Assembly: GCA_963678925.1 (NCBI GenBank)
Contig: OY787533.1
Span: forward strand, 3,472,001 to 3,536,000
Direction of reading: 5' to 3'
Length of the DNA: 64,000 bases
Source: G963665925 sp963678925
GTDB taxonomy: Bacteria; Bacillota; Clostridia; Peptostreptococcales; Acidaminobacteraceae
The position numbers were made by a program, and so were the translations under genes. Under the pieces are notes generated by a model, which was not told where the DNA came from, did no database searches, and saw only the letters and a program-made list of their open reading frames with translations. The stretch's first letter is position 1. Each line of letters opens with the position of its first letter. Below are positions 8,890 through 17,840 of this stretch, piece after piece.

Positions 8890-9636
8890 ATGTCGAATAT
8901 AATTAAAGGGTTGAGTGAAGAAAAGAAGAATGCAATTATTAAATCATTATGTGGTAATCTGACTATGTCCCGTGAAGAATATAGAATAGAACATGGTTTG
9001 GAAACAGCAAATGGATGTTATCTGTTCCGCTGGGATCGAGCATTCAAATCTTTGATTGTATCGTTGAAGGATTTAGGAATGATATGCATCGTAATAAAGC
9101 GAGGTGGACTTTGGGAATGTGTAACAGCTTATGATGAAGCCACGTCTACCCTTTATTTTTGGACGAAGCATGATAATTACATTGAATTAATGAATCAGTA
9201 TCAAAGGAAATACATAACTCATTATATCTATAATATGGCATATCTCAATAAAGAGTACGGCATTGCATTAGGATCACCATATGCATTCAATAATGAGATT
9301 ATGGAAACCGATATTGAGCATAAGGAAAATGAATTAAGTAAAATTATTCATAAACTTCCTGAAAAACCTGAGAATTTTGTATTAGTTACAGTTGAGACAA
9401 ATGGTTCTGTAGTGACTAAAATTAATGCAATTCTTCCTGATCAATACTTAAAACCTCTCGATGAAGAAATCTGGGACGTACCAGTTGATTACAATAATGT
9501 TCATACTACAGAAGAACAAATTGATGATTTAGATTATGGTGACATTTTAGAGTTTGTTGATGAAGATTCAGTTGATGATCCAGGTTTAGGTGAAAAAGTC
9601 ACTGTTCAAAAGGAAGCTAGTTCCAAAGTTAAATAA
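8890..9636 (+). CDS. Unrecognised acidic protein paired with an XRE-ImmA regulator (DUF5986-like?)
   Basis: About 248 residues and soluble. The N-terminal half carries mixed hydrophobic and aromatic stretches (YLFRWDRAFKSLIVSL, LYFWTKHDNYIELMNQYQRKY). The C-terminal ~70 residues are very acidic (TTEEQIDDLDYGDILEFVDEDSVDDPG) and look disordered. ATG 8890 is chosen over GTG 8878 because AGGTG lies 9 bp before it. It has its own promoter and is followed 71 bp later by an XRE/zinc-peptidase gene in the same cassette. That layout resembles toxin-antitoxin or peptidase-controlled regulator pairs. The DUF5986 suggestion is from memory and weak. Confidence 0.55.
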   Translation: MSNIIKGLSEEKKNAIIKSLCGNLTMSREEYRIEHGLETANGCYLFRWDRAFKSLIVSLKDLGMICIVIKRGGLWECVTAYDEATSTLYFWTKHDNYIELMNQYQRKYITHYIYNMAYLNKEYGIALGSPYAFNNEIMETDIEHKENELSKIIHKLPEKPENFVLVTVETNGSVVTKINAILPDQYLKPLDEEIWDVPVDYNNVHTTEEQIDDLDYGDILEFVDEDSVDDPGLGEKVTVQKEASSKVK

Positions 9637-9707
9637 TGCAGTTTAAATGTAGTAAGTGTATGTAAATCAATTTTGAAGGAACTATGTAAATCAAGGAGCG
9701 AATTAAA

Positions 9708-10859
9708 GTGAGAAGGGAACTTAATCCATCAAGGTTAAAGCGTGCTCGACTGTTAAGAGGGTTGACTACAACCGATCTTGGAAAGTTAGTGGGTGTTACA
9801 AGACAATCCATTTCTCAATATGAAACAGGACGACAAAATCCAGCAACTGACACGTTAGTGAGAATAAGCAATATACTGAATGTTCCATGGGGATTTTTTC
9901 ATGAAGATGATCATATTGATATCAAATTGAGACACGTGTTTTATCGGTCACTATCTAGTACGAGAAAATTTGATATCGAAGTGCAAAATGAGAGATTGCG
10001 AGTCTTATCTGAACTGTATCATGTTATAGCAAAAGATATAAGATTTCCAAGTCTTAGTATTGATCATGAAAAGTTTTATGGAATGAATCCAGAAGAAGCT
10101 GCTAAGCAGTTACGTATTGAATGGGATTTAGGTATCGCGCCGATAAAAAATATGGTTACATTGTTGGAACGTAATGGATTTGTTCTATCATCGACAAAAA
10201 CCAACGGAAAAGCCATTGATGCATTTGGTGGTGGTCATACATTTGAAGACGAGGATTACTATTTTATTATTCTAGCTGATGATAAAGCTTCAGCAGTTAG
10301 GAGACAATTTGACGTTGCACATGAGTTAGGTCATGCTTTACTACATGATTGGGATATTGATTGGAATGAACTGGAGGTAGAAGAACATAAAAAGCTTGAA
10401 GATGAAGCGAATAAGTTTGCAAGTGCTTTTCTACTACCACCTGAATCATTTCGAGTGGATTTAGATTACTCAATCAAATTGGACTACTTTGTTGAGTTAA
10501 AAAAGAAATGGAAAGTTTCTGTTGCAGCAATGATTATGAGGGCAAAAGCTATTGATGCTATCAGTCAAAATCAGTTCACTTATTTATTTAGACAACTTTC
10601 TACTAGAGGGTGGAGAAAAAGGGAACCACTTGATGATTTAATTAAAATGGCAAATCCAGCATTGCTTGCTAAGGCTGTAGAAATGTTAATAGTAAATGAC
10701 AGGTATACATCAAATTCATTTGTCAGGAATGTATCGGAATATGGTCTTACTTTAAATTACAAAGACATTGAGCAAATATTGAATTTGAAAGAGGATATGT
10801 TAAAGCCTAGTCAAGACGATATTGCTGAGATTATTGATTTGAAGTCTAGGCTCAAGTAA
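9708..10859 (+). CDS. XRE-family regulator fused to ImmA/IrrE-type metallopeptidase
   Basis: The 383-residue protein begins with a helix-turn-helix (residues ~6-60: RARLLRGLTTTDLGKLVGVTRQSISQYETGRQNPATDTL) and continues into a peptidase M78 domain with the zinc motif HELGH at about residue 205 (FDVAHELGHALLHDW) and the downstream glutamate in EDEANKFASAFLLPPE. Such fusions act as antitoxins or as repressors cleaved on a signal. GTG 9708 has AAGGAGCG upstream. Second gene of its cassette; the likely partner is the 8890 product. Confidence 0.85.
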   Translation: MRRELNPSRLKRARLLRGLTTTDLGKLVGVTRQSISQYETGRQNPATDTLVRISNILNVPWGFFHEDDHIDIKLRHVFYRSLSSTRKFDIEVQNERLRVLSELYHVIAKDIRFPSLSIDHEKFYGMNPEEAAKQLRIEWDLGIAPIKNMVTLLERNGFVLSSTKTNGKAIDAFGGGHTFEDEDYYFIILADDKASAVRRQFDVAHELGHALLHDWDIDWNELEVEEHKKLEDEANKFASAFLLPPESFRVDLDYSIKLDYFVELKKKWKVSVAAMIMRAKAIDAISQNQFTYLFRQLSTRGWRKREPLDDLIKMANPALLAKAVEMLIVNDRYTSNSFVRNVSEYGLTLNYKDIEQILNLKEDMLKPSQDDIAEIIDLKSRLK

Positions 10860-10887
10860 TAAGTTTATAAAATTGCTATTATTCATC

Positions 10888-11015
10888 ACATAACACGACA
10901 ATTCCCAAAACGCCCCTGTGGAGACATAGGGGTTGAATTATATCAAGTTGTGGTGAAATATTACATAAGAGTATATAAAAAGTGGGGCGCATCGGGAATT
11001 GCGGGAACGTTACAA
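10888..11015 (+). repeat. attC site 3 (main class)
   Basis: ACATAACACGACAATTCCC pairs with GGGAATTGCGGGAAC, closed by GTTACAA. The spacer carries a small hairpin (CCCCTGTGGAGACATAGGGG) and GTGGTGAAATATTA. Confidence 0.9.
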
Positions 11016-11360
11016 GAAATTTCGAAGCAGCTAAAGTGGCGTATTTGAGGTTCCTACGGCGGTGTTCCCGACATATGTCGCTAATATTTCGACGGAGAAC
11101 ATTTTGGATGTAAAAAGAAATAAGAATCAAACCCTAAAAAACATGCAGGGTATATTTCGAGAGCGGAGTTTATCAAAATCATTGAACCATAATGCGTTGG
11201 CTGAGTTACGTTACTGGAGAAAAAACATGATTTATGTAATCGCACAATCGTAAATCATTTTAAGTATGAGGTCTCACTTTCTTGAACTAAGCTTCAATAG
11301 AAGAGGTGTGAAAATCAAAATCAAAAAAGTACACAGTGAAAAAAGTCTGTGTAGAACTTC
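11016..11360 (+). other. ORF-less cassette with CGACATATGTCG hairpin
   Basis: No convincing gene: the longest frames (63 and 60 codons) lack a binding site, and one runs into the attC. A palindrome CGACATATGTCG lies at 11069-11080, 54 bp after the attC, in the same place as related hairpins of the cassettes at 8118, 21243, 28113 and 45798. The start ACAAGAAATTTCGAAGCA is shared with the cassette after 61689. Confidence 0.6.
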
Positions 11361-11529
11361 TTGTAACACAGCGTTTTCCAACATTGAGCCAGTCACACCT
11401 TTTGCGAGGTGTGTTTTTATACCATGTGCTGGGAGGTTTTACCTTTAAAGTGTAGAACAGTTAAAAGTGGAGTGTAAAAGTTGCGCCTAAAAGCGCGGCT
11501 CAACATCGGAAACCGTGGGAACGTTATAC
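11361..11529 (+). repeat. attC site 4 (long class)
   Basis: About 169 bp. Left arm TTGTAACACAGCGTTTTCC and inner CAGTCACACCTTTTGCGAGGTGTG; right side AAAGTTGCGCC, CGGAAACCGTGGGAAC, GTTATAC. The longer sites at 21610 and 28452 share this inner structure, and all three follow ORF-less cassettes. Confidence 0.8.
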
Positions 11530-11563
11530 GAAAGATTGAATAATGCAGTTGAAAGGAAAATCG

Positions 11564-12292
11564 ATGATTGAAAGAAACAAAATATACAAATTTATAGGAT
11601 TTTCAAATAAAAAAATTAGTGGAATTGATAAAAAAAAATTAAAAAGCATAACAGGGAAACAAATATATGTAAGTAAATATACTATGCTAAATGACCCATA
11701 TGAAGCTAAATGTTATTTTGATGATGTTCATCATTTACTAGGCGAGAATATTTTCGAAAAATTGACCAGTAATCATTTGATTGCATCTTTTACATATGAA
11801 AATCAAAACAGCTCTCCAATGTGGGCGCATTATGCTAATAATCATTCAGGAATATGTATTGAGTTTAATGTTAAAAACAAAGAACTTCTGAATCGAATCA
11901 GATATATTTCTGAACAAGAATCAATTGAAGATGATATTGAAGTACTGAAGAATGAAGTCCTTAGAAACGGATATAAAACCACAATAATCCCGCAAGAGTT
12001 AGTAGATAAAATTAGTGTGTTATTTAACTCAAAACATAAATCATGGGAATATGAAAACGAAGTAAGGTACATAAATCAAGAAAACTACAATCGGAGAGTT
12101 AAATATGGAAAAAATGTGGATTACTCAAAAGTTGGAATAGAGCCCAAAAGCATATATTTAGGTTTAAATATCGGAGCCGAACACAAAAGAGAAATCACTA
12201 ATATATGCAAAAATCAATGTATCTTACTATATAAAATGAAACTATCAAATGTAAGCAAAAAGTTTCAATATGAAAGTGAAATTATATTGTAA
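11564..12292 (+). CDS. DUF2971-family protein
   Basis: About 242 residues. The family pattern is visible: an N-terminal IYKFIGFSNKK, then YVSKYTMLNDPYEAKC, SSPMWAHYANNHSGICIEFN (the conserved WxHYAxxHxGxCIEF motif) and KHKSWEYENEVRYI. DUF2971 proteins are common in defence islands and integron cassettes; their activity is unknown. ATG 11564 is preferred over ATG 11543 because AAAGGAAAA precedes it at good spacing. Single-gene cassette between attC sites 4 and 5. Confidence 0.8.
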   Translation: MIERNKIYKFIGFSNKKISGIDKKKLKSITGKQIYVSKYTMLNDPYEAKCYFDDVHHLLGENIFEKLTSNHLIASFTYENQNSSPMWAHYANNHSGICIEFNVKNKELLNRIRYISEQESIEDDIEVLKNEVLRNGYKTTIIPQELVDKISVLFNSKHKSWEYENEVRYINQENYNRRVKYGKNVDYSKVGIEPKSIYLGLNIGAEHKREITNICKNQCILLYKMKLSNVSKKFQYESEIIL

Positions 12293-12309
12293 GAGTATTT
12301 CAATCCTTC

Positions 12310-12441
12310 GTATAACATGTCAATTCCCAACATGCCCCGGTTTATTAGACAAATCGGGGCGTTATTATACAGTAAAATAATGTTAAAATAGTTAATGTAA
12401 AGATATAGAGGGGCACATCGGGAATTGCAGGAACGTTAAGT
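12310..12441 (+). repeat. attC site 5 (main class, GGTTTATTAGACAAATC spacer)
   Basis: GTATAACATGTCAATTCCC pairs with GGGAATTGCAGGAAC, closed by GTTAAGT. The spacer hairpin CCCCGGTTT/AATCGGGG and its flank are nearly identical to site 11 (23758). Confidence 0.9.
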
Positions 12442-12494
12442 GAAACGTAAAACGCTGAAACAGAAAAAGCAAAATTAAAAAATATGTATAGAAA

Positions 12495-12523
12495 TTGATT
12501 AACCCTATATAATAGGGTATAAT
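12495..12523 (+). promoter_or_regulatory. Promoter with palindromic operator for the HigBA-like pair
   Basis: TTGATT, a 17-nt spacer, TATAAT. The spacer is filled by an inverted repeat (CCCTAT/ATAGGG, 12503-12517), a likely site for the antitoxin to block polymerase. The start codon of the toxin lies 38 bp downstream. Confidence 0.75.
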
Positions 12524-12560
12524 ATAAATAGATATTTTAAAGTAGTAAAGGTGGTTTAAA

Positions 12561-12908
12561 TTGACTAGAACATTTATAATGACTCCAGAATTTGATCGAT
12601 GTTGGAAACATCTTGGATTAACAGACGACCACCTAAAGGAATTGCAAGAATCCTTACTAATCAATCCACAAGTTGGAAAAGTGGTACAAGGAACAGGCGG
12701 ACTACGTAAAGTTCGATTTGCAATTAACAACCAAGGCAAGAGTGGAAGTGTAAGAGTACTATATGTAGATTTAGTGATTCATGAGAAAGTATATTTGCTA
12801 ACAGCATACCAAAAAAATGAAAAAGACAATTTGAGTGATGCAGAAAAAGCAGAAGTCAAAAGATTAATAACGCAGCTAAAGAACGCTGCGAATGAAAGGA
12901 GCGAATAG
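12561..12908 (+). CDS. RelE/HigB-family toxin
   Basis: A 115-residue protein with the RelE-like fold pattern: TPEFDRCWKHLGLTDDHLKELQESLLINPQVGKVVQGTGGLRKVRFA, then SGSVRVLYVDLVIHEKVYLLTAYQKNEKDNLSDAEKAEVKRL. This toxin class cleaves mRNA on the ribosome. TTG start at 12561 with AAAGGTGG upstream. Toxin-first order, as in higBA systems; the XRE antitoxin gene starts 1 nt after its stop. It is driven by an operator-bearing promoter inside the cassette. Confidence 0.85.
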   Translation: MTRTFIMTPEFDRCWKHLGLTDDHLKELQESLLINPQVGKVVQGTGGLRKVRFAINNQGKSGSVRVLYVDLVIHEKVYLLTAYQKNEKDNLSDAEKAEVKRLITQLKNAANERSE

Positions 12909-12909
12909 A

Positions 12910-13221
12910 ATGAGTGTATTTAAAAGTTTAACTACTGGTTTAGAACAAGCTATTGATATTGAAAATGAAAAAGTATCTGCACGAAAACATAAAGTGACAA
13001 TAGCACCAGTTGAAGAGTTTTCAAATAGTGAAATAAAAGAAGTGCGAGAAAGTTTGAAAATGACTCAAGTTATATTTGCACAAATTCTAGGCGTATCGAA
13101 AAAGACAGTAGAAGCATGGGAATCTGGAATTAATTCACCAAATGGCCCCGCAAAAAGAATTATAAGTATGTTGAAAGAAGACCCAACAATACCAGAGAAA
13201 TATCATATATTGACAAGATAA
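12910..13221 (+). CDS. HigA-like XRE antitoxin
   Basis: About 103 residues. A helix-turn-helix lies in the C-terminal half (VRESLKMTQVIFAQILGVSKKTVEAWESGINSPNGPAKRIISML). ATG 12910 is chosen because AAAGGAGCG precedes it; an ATG at 12892 would overlap the toxin gene. It should neutralise the 12561 toxin and bind the CCCTAT/ATAGGG operator. Confidence 0.85.
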   Translation: MSVFKSLTTGLEQAIDIENEKVSARKHKVTIAPVEEFSNSEIKEVRESLKMTQVIFAQILGVSKKTVEAWESGINSPNGPAKRIISMLKEDPTIPEKYHILTR

Positions 13222-13264
13222 TTTGTGAATTAGAAATAGTTCATGGTGAAGCGTTTTAAGCATC

Positions 13265-13395
13265 ACTTAACACGACAATTGCCAAAATGCCCCTGTGGAG
13301 ACATAGGGGTTGCTTTGTATCAAAATGTGGTAAAATATAACATAAGAGTATATAAAAAGTGGGGGGGCACATCGGCAATTGCGGGAACGTTAGCT
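13265..13395 (+). repeat. attC site 6 (main class)
   Basis: ACTTAACACGACAATTGCC pairs with GGCAATTGCGGGAAC, closed by GTTAGCT. The arm change TCCC to TGCC is matched on the other side (GGGA to GGCA), so pairing is kept. Spacer holds GTGGTAAAATATAAC. Confidence 0.9.
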
Positions 13396-13499
13396 AACAG
13401 TCCTTCAGAAGACTGAGTTAATATAATAAACTTCCATGTTAGAACGTTAATAAAATAACAAATATAAAATGACTAAATATTGAAAAGGGGCGAATTTTT

Positions 13500-16163
13500 A
13501 TGAAGAGATTTGAAACCATTGACAAGTATGAAAGTGGCAGTCAGTTTTATCGAGCTGATATTCATATTCATTCACATAAATCGAAAGGTTCCTATGATGT
13601 CGAAGATGAAAATATGATTCCAAGTAAGATTATTGAAAAAGCCATTCAGGAAAATATCCATATAATAAGCATAACTGATCACAACAGTATTGGGAATGTT
13701 GAAGAAGCTGTTGAGTTATCAAAAAGTCAGCCAATTTTAGTTATTCCAGGTGTTGAACTTTCAACACCGCAGGGGCATTTGCTTATATACTGTCCTGATT
13801 ATAGTAGCCTGAATAAGTTCTATAACGAACTTAGTATTTCTGAGTGCAAAGAAATGTGTAATGATTCAATAATTGCCTGTTTAGAAAAAGCGAAAAGGTA
13901 TGGTGGGTTTGGTATAGCAGCACACATTGATGTTAGTGCTGGATTTGACATGTATATTGAAAAGAACTCACCTCATAAAAAAAGCATAGTAGAGCATCCA
14001 AATTTACTTGCTATGGAAATATCTAAATTAGATAGTTATGAACACTATTCAATATTTGATACTGACTCAAATAGAAAGTCCTTTTACAAATCTAGGATTT
14101 CTGATTTAGATTATATGAATTGTGAAAACATGGCTAAAACAATGTCATCTGATGCTCATAAATTAGAGTCAATAGGTAAAAATATTAATGGTGTTGCAAA
14201 GCTAACAAAATTGAAGTTAAGTGAACTAACATTCAAAGCATTTAAAATCGCTTTTTTAGATGCTGAAGCTAGAGTTCGAGTTGAAGAACGATTACCTGAG
14301 AATATCCCATACTTCTATGGTGCAAAGTTTGATGGTGGATTACTTAATAATCAATGTGTAAAATTCAGTCCGAACTTAAACTGCATCATTGGGGGTAGAG
14401 GTGCTGGTAAATCGACACTACTTGAGTCATTAAAAGTAGCATCGGGAAATGTTTCAAATGATAATAAAATTGATAGCGAAATTTGGGCTAATGAGATTGA
14501 ACTATTTTATCATGATGAAGTAGGTCGAAAACAAATATTAGCGCGTCCAAAGCTTGATAATGTCATAAACACATTGAATGCTGATGGTATAACAAATGTG
14601 CCTATTGAGTGTTATGGACAGGGAGAAACAGCTGAAAGAATAAAGAACTGTGATAAAAATCCATATATATTACTAGAGTTTATTGATGAGCTAATTGAGT
14701 TTGATGATTTATTTGTGAGAGATAACGAAGTGATTAGATTTCTAAATGAGAATAATAATCTATTAAATGCTTGTGAAACTATTATTGCTCAGAAAGATGA
14801 GGCACTAAGAAGTAAGAAGAACATTGATGAGAAGCTTGAAATATTGAAAAAGGAAAGTGCAGTTGAGTTAATCAATAATGAAATTGGACTAGTTAGCGAA
14901 AGGAATTTTAGAAACGAGCTAATTGAGAATTTGAATAATATGGTAACGAAATACAGAAAAATTATGTCTGATGAGAAGCTATTAGAATCTGTTCTTAGTA
15001 TTAATGAAGAAGCGATTCTAAAAGGTAAAGAAGAATATCTGCTAATTAAGAATGAAGTAGAGAGCTTTCATAATATGATTAATGAAATAGATAAGCAGCT
15101 ACATGACAAAATAAACGAAATGATACCTGTTATTAAGACCAATTTAGATAAGTGGAAGGTTAAAGAGGTTGAAATTCAAAATGAGATCGCTAAGAAAAGA
15201 AAAGAAATTGAAGATAAAGGTGTTACAGTTAATACAGCCTACATCAAGAATATTACCAAACAAAAAGTTGATAATGACAAATTACTCAAAAACATTGAAG
15301 AGAACGAGAAATCTATCGTTGGATTTATAAAAGAAAGAAATGAAAAACTAGAATTACGTAAAGAAATTAGAGATGAGATATTTAATAGGAGAAGAACATT
15401 CGCAAACAAGCTTAACAAATCTTTTGCAAGTATAAATGAGGATTTTCACGTAAGTATAAAATTTAGAAGAAGTCTTTTGTCTCAAGAACTCTCAGCATTT
15501 ATTAAAGATTGTATGGGGTGGCGGTCTTCTCAAGTTCCAAAAGCGAGTCTTTTGGTATCAACATTGGGCTATTATGGCATATTAGAGGTTATTAATAACA
15601 ATGATATTGCAAAAATAACTCAAATTAAAAACGCAGATGGGGATGTTGTTTTCTCTGAAGCAGTTGCTAAAAGTGTTATTGAGACATTATCAAAACGAGT
15701 TAATAAAGGTAAAATTGAGGCAATTAGCTTTGAGGATATGTTAGACATTAATGTTACCAATAAAGATGCAAATGGAAACTTTATAACAAAAAAGTTTCAT
15801 CAGCTATCTTTAGGTCAACAACAAGCGATTTTACTATCAGTCTTATTAAACTCAGAAAGCAAGTCTCCTCTATTGATCGATCAACCAGAGGATAATCTAG
15901 ATAGTGAGTTTATTTATAGAACTTTGGTGAAAAATCTACGTAAAATAAAGGAACATAGACAAGTTATACTAGTGACTCATAATGCTAATATAGCTGTTTT
16001 AGGTGATGCTGATTTAATTTTGCCTTTAAAGTGTTTTAATAACAACACAGAAATAGTATATAGAGGGTCTATAGACAGAGAGGAAACAAAATTAGTATCA
16101 TGTGAGTATCTTGAAGGAAGTGACAAGGCATTCATAAAGAGAAAAGAGATGTATGGAATTTAG
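13500..16163 (+). CDS. PHP phosphoesterase fused to SMC/AAA-like ATPase (TrlF/Ppl-like)
   Basis: An 887-residue two-part protein. The N-terminal PHP domain (residues ~15-250) shows YRADIHIHSH, ISITDHNS, VIPGVELST and a later SSDAH. The ATPase part has Walker A GGRGAGKST (~298-306), a long coiled-coil middle (~420-640), an ABC-type signature LSLGQQQAILLS (~769) and Walker B LLIDQPEDNLDS (~790), then VTHNAN. PHP-ATPases of this kind (TrlF-like; ppl in defence screens) are thought to be anti-phage nucleases gated by ATP; that is family knowledge, not shown here. RBS AAAAGGGG. Sole gene of its cassette. A shorter relative lies at 29824. Confidence 0.8.
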   Translation: MKRFETIDKYESGSQFYRADIHIHSHKSKGSYDVEDENMIPSKIIEKAIQENIHIISITDHNSIGNVEEAVELSKSQPILVIPGVELSTPQGHLLIYCPDYSSLNKFYNELSISECKEMCNDSIIACLEKAKRYGGFGIAAHIDVSAGFDMYIEKNSPHKKSIVEHPNLLAMEISKLDSYEHYSIFDTDSNRKSFYKSRISDLDYMNCENMAKTMSSDAHKLESIGKNINGVAKLTKLKLSELTFKAFKIAFLDAEARVRVEERLPENIPYFYGAKFDGGLLNNQCVKFSPNLNCIIGGRGAGKSTLLESLKVASGNVSNDNKIDSEIWANEIELFYHDEVGRKQILARPKLDNVINTLNADGITNVPIECYGQGETAERIKNCDKNPYILLEFIDELIEFDDLFVRDNEVIRFLNENNNLLNACETIIAQKDEALRSKKNIDEKLEILKKESAVELINNEIGLVSERNFRNELIENLNNMVTKYRKIMSDEKLLESVLSINEEAILKGKEEYLLIKNEVESFHNMINEIDKQLHDKINEMIPVIKTNLDKWKVKEVEIQNEIAKKRKEIEDKGVTVNTAYIKNITKQKVDNDKLLKNIEENEKSIVGFIKERNEKLELRKEIRDEIFNRRRTFANKLNKSFASINEDFHVSIKFRRSLLSQELSAFIKDCMGWRSSQVPKASLLVSTLGYYGILEVINNNDIAKITQIKNADGDVVFSEAVAKSVIETLSKRVNKGKIEAISFEDMLDINVTNKDANGNFITKKFHQLSLGQQQAILLSVLLNSESKSPLLIDQPEDNLDSEFIYRTLVKNLRKIKEHRQVILVTHNANIAVLGDADLILPLKCFNNNTEIVYRGSIDREETKLVSCEYLEGSDKAFIKRKEMYGI

Positions 16164-16200
16164 AGCAGATACTAGTTGGAGGTAATTCTGAAAAACCGTC

Positions 16201-16330
16201 AGCTAACACAGCAGTTCCCAAAATGCCCCTTTGTTTACGAAGTGGCATTTATTATACTGGTTTATGGTAAAATATAGTATATGAACTATAAAAAGTAGGG
16301 GGCACATCGGGAACCGTGGGAACGTTATAT
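16201..16330 (+). repeat. attC site 7 (main class)
   Basis: AGCTAACACAGCAGTTCCC against GGGAACCGTGGGAAC (one non-pairing base), closed by GTTATAT. Spacer TATGGTAAAATATAGTATATG. Confidence 0.9.
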
Positions 16331-16469
16331 GGCATATTTGAGTCGGAAAATCTAAAGGGCAATAAAAAAGACGAGACTGTCCCAAATTTTGTGTAAATAA
16401 TCTGCCACGAAAGCAGCGAATATGAACTTTTTAGGAACTCTCGATTACGAATGGATAATCGAGAGTTCG

Positions 16470-17840
16470 GAGACTGTCCCAAATTTTGTGTAAATAATCT
16501 GCCACGAAAGCAGCGAATATGAACTTTTTAGGAACTCTCGATTACGAATGGATAATCGAGAGTTCGTTTATTATCTGATCCCAGTTTCGTTGACGCTGGG
16601 ACCATTTCTTTGTTGCATTTTCAGTTGCTAAGTAAAGGGACTTCATCAGTGACATGTCTGTTGGATAGACTGGTTTTCCCTTAGTTACTTTGCGGTATTG
16701 TCTGTTCAGATTTTCAATGATATTGGTCGTATACATGATCTTTCTGATGTTCGCTGAGTATGCAAAAAACGGAGATATAACACCCCAGTTATCTTTCCAG
16801 GATTTTATGCAGCGCGGATAATGCGAACCCCACTTTTCTTCAAACTCAAGAAGCATCTGATAACCTGATTCCTCATTTGGAGCTTGATAAACAGACTTAA
16901 GATCTTTCATCAGTTCTTTGATATGTTTGTAGCTGACATATCGCGTAGATGAGCGAATTTGATGAATGATGCAGCGCTGTACAATAGACTCTGGATATGT
17001 CGCTTTGATTGCTTGCTCAAAGCCTGAAAGTCCATCAACACTGAAGATTGTAACTCTCTGAACACCACGATTCTTTAAGTCTGTCAGAACCTTTAGCCAG
17101 AATTTACTCGTCTCATTTTCGCCTATCCAGATACCTAAGACATCCTTCATACCATCTGTATTTATGCCAACAACAACGTATGCAGCTTTAGATACAATGC
17201 GGTTATTCTGTTTTACTTTGTAATGAATAGCATCCATGAAAACAAACGGATACTCTGTTTCAAGTGGTCTGTGTTGCCACTCTTCGATGTGAGGGATGAT
17301 TTTATCAGTCATACGTGAGATTGACTGTGCTGAGAGTGGCATCCCGTAGAGGTCTTCTATATGTTCTGAGATATCTCTTTGAGACATTCCTTTGCCATAC
17401 ATAGAGATCACTTTGTCTTCAATCGCTGAAATATCACTGGAGTGTTTTGGTACAATTTGTGGATCAAACTCACCGTTACGATCTCTTGGAATCTCTAGTT
17501 CAACTTCGCCAAGATCAGTCTTTACACGCTTTGTTGATTTCCCGTTTCTGTAGTTCGTTTTCTCAACTTGGCGATCGTATGGCTCATAACCAAGCTCTTC
17601 ATCCAGTTCTGCTTCTAGTAGTTTCTCAACGCCAGTCTTAAGCATTTCCTTCAGCACGCTCTGTAGGTCTGTCACATCGGTGATATCCTTGTCCTGCATA
17701 AGGGCTTCTGTCAGTTCTGATATCTTGTTGTTTTTCTTCTTTCGACTCATAAAAAAATCCTCCACTCTGTAGTCTAGTTTATAACACTAACTACTTTCGT
17801 GGAAGATTTCTTGTTTTTACACTAAATTTGTTTCAGTACC
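16470..17840 (-). mobile_element. IS256-family element copy A (complete, 1371 bp), nested in copy B
   Basis: Inserted in the same orientation into copy B, with the target duplication AGAGTTCG at 16462-16469 and 17841-17848. Both imperfect terminal repeats (GAGACTGTCCC and GGTACTGAAAC as outer ends) are present. Confidence 0.93.
16542..17750 (-). CDS. IS256-family (Mutator-like) transposase, copy A
   Basis: About 402 residues, DDE transposase. The catalytic residues are the aspartate in FVFMDAIHYK, the aspartate in IFSVDGLSGF and the glutamate in TNIIENLNRQYRK; the conserved VQRCIIHQIR lies between them. ATG 17750 has GTGGAGG upstream; a GTG 15 bp earlier is less likely. The gene is intact, so this copy may supply transposase for the other copies. 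Confidence 0.93.
   Translation of the reverse strand: MSRKKKNNKISELTEALMQDKDITDVTDLQSVLKEMLKTGVEKLLEAELDEELGYEPYDRQVEKTNYRNGKSTKRVKTDLGEVELEIPRDRNGEFDPQIVPKHSSDISAIEDKVISMYGKGMSQRDISEHIEDLYGMPLSAQSISRMTDKIIPHIEEWQHRPLETEYPFVFMDAIHYKVKQNNRIVSKAAYVVVGINTDGMKDVLGIWIGENETSKFWLKVLTDLKNRGVQRVTIFSVDGLSGFEQAIKATYPESIVQRCIIHQIRSSTRYVSYKHIKELMKDLKSVYQAPNEESGYQMLLEFEEKWGSHYPRCIKSWKDNWGVISPFFAYSANIRKIMYTTNIIENLNRQYRKVTKGKPVYPTDMSLMKSLYLATENATKKWSQRQRNWDQIINELSIIHS

Noticed and set aside
11062..11448. Two short + frames (63 and 60 codons)
   Set aside because: No ribosome sites; the second runs into the attC; the region matches other gene-less cassettes.
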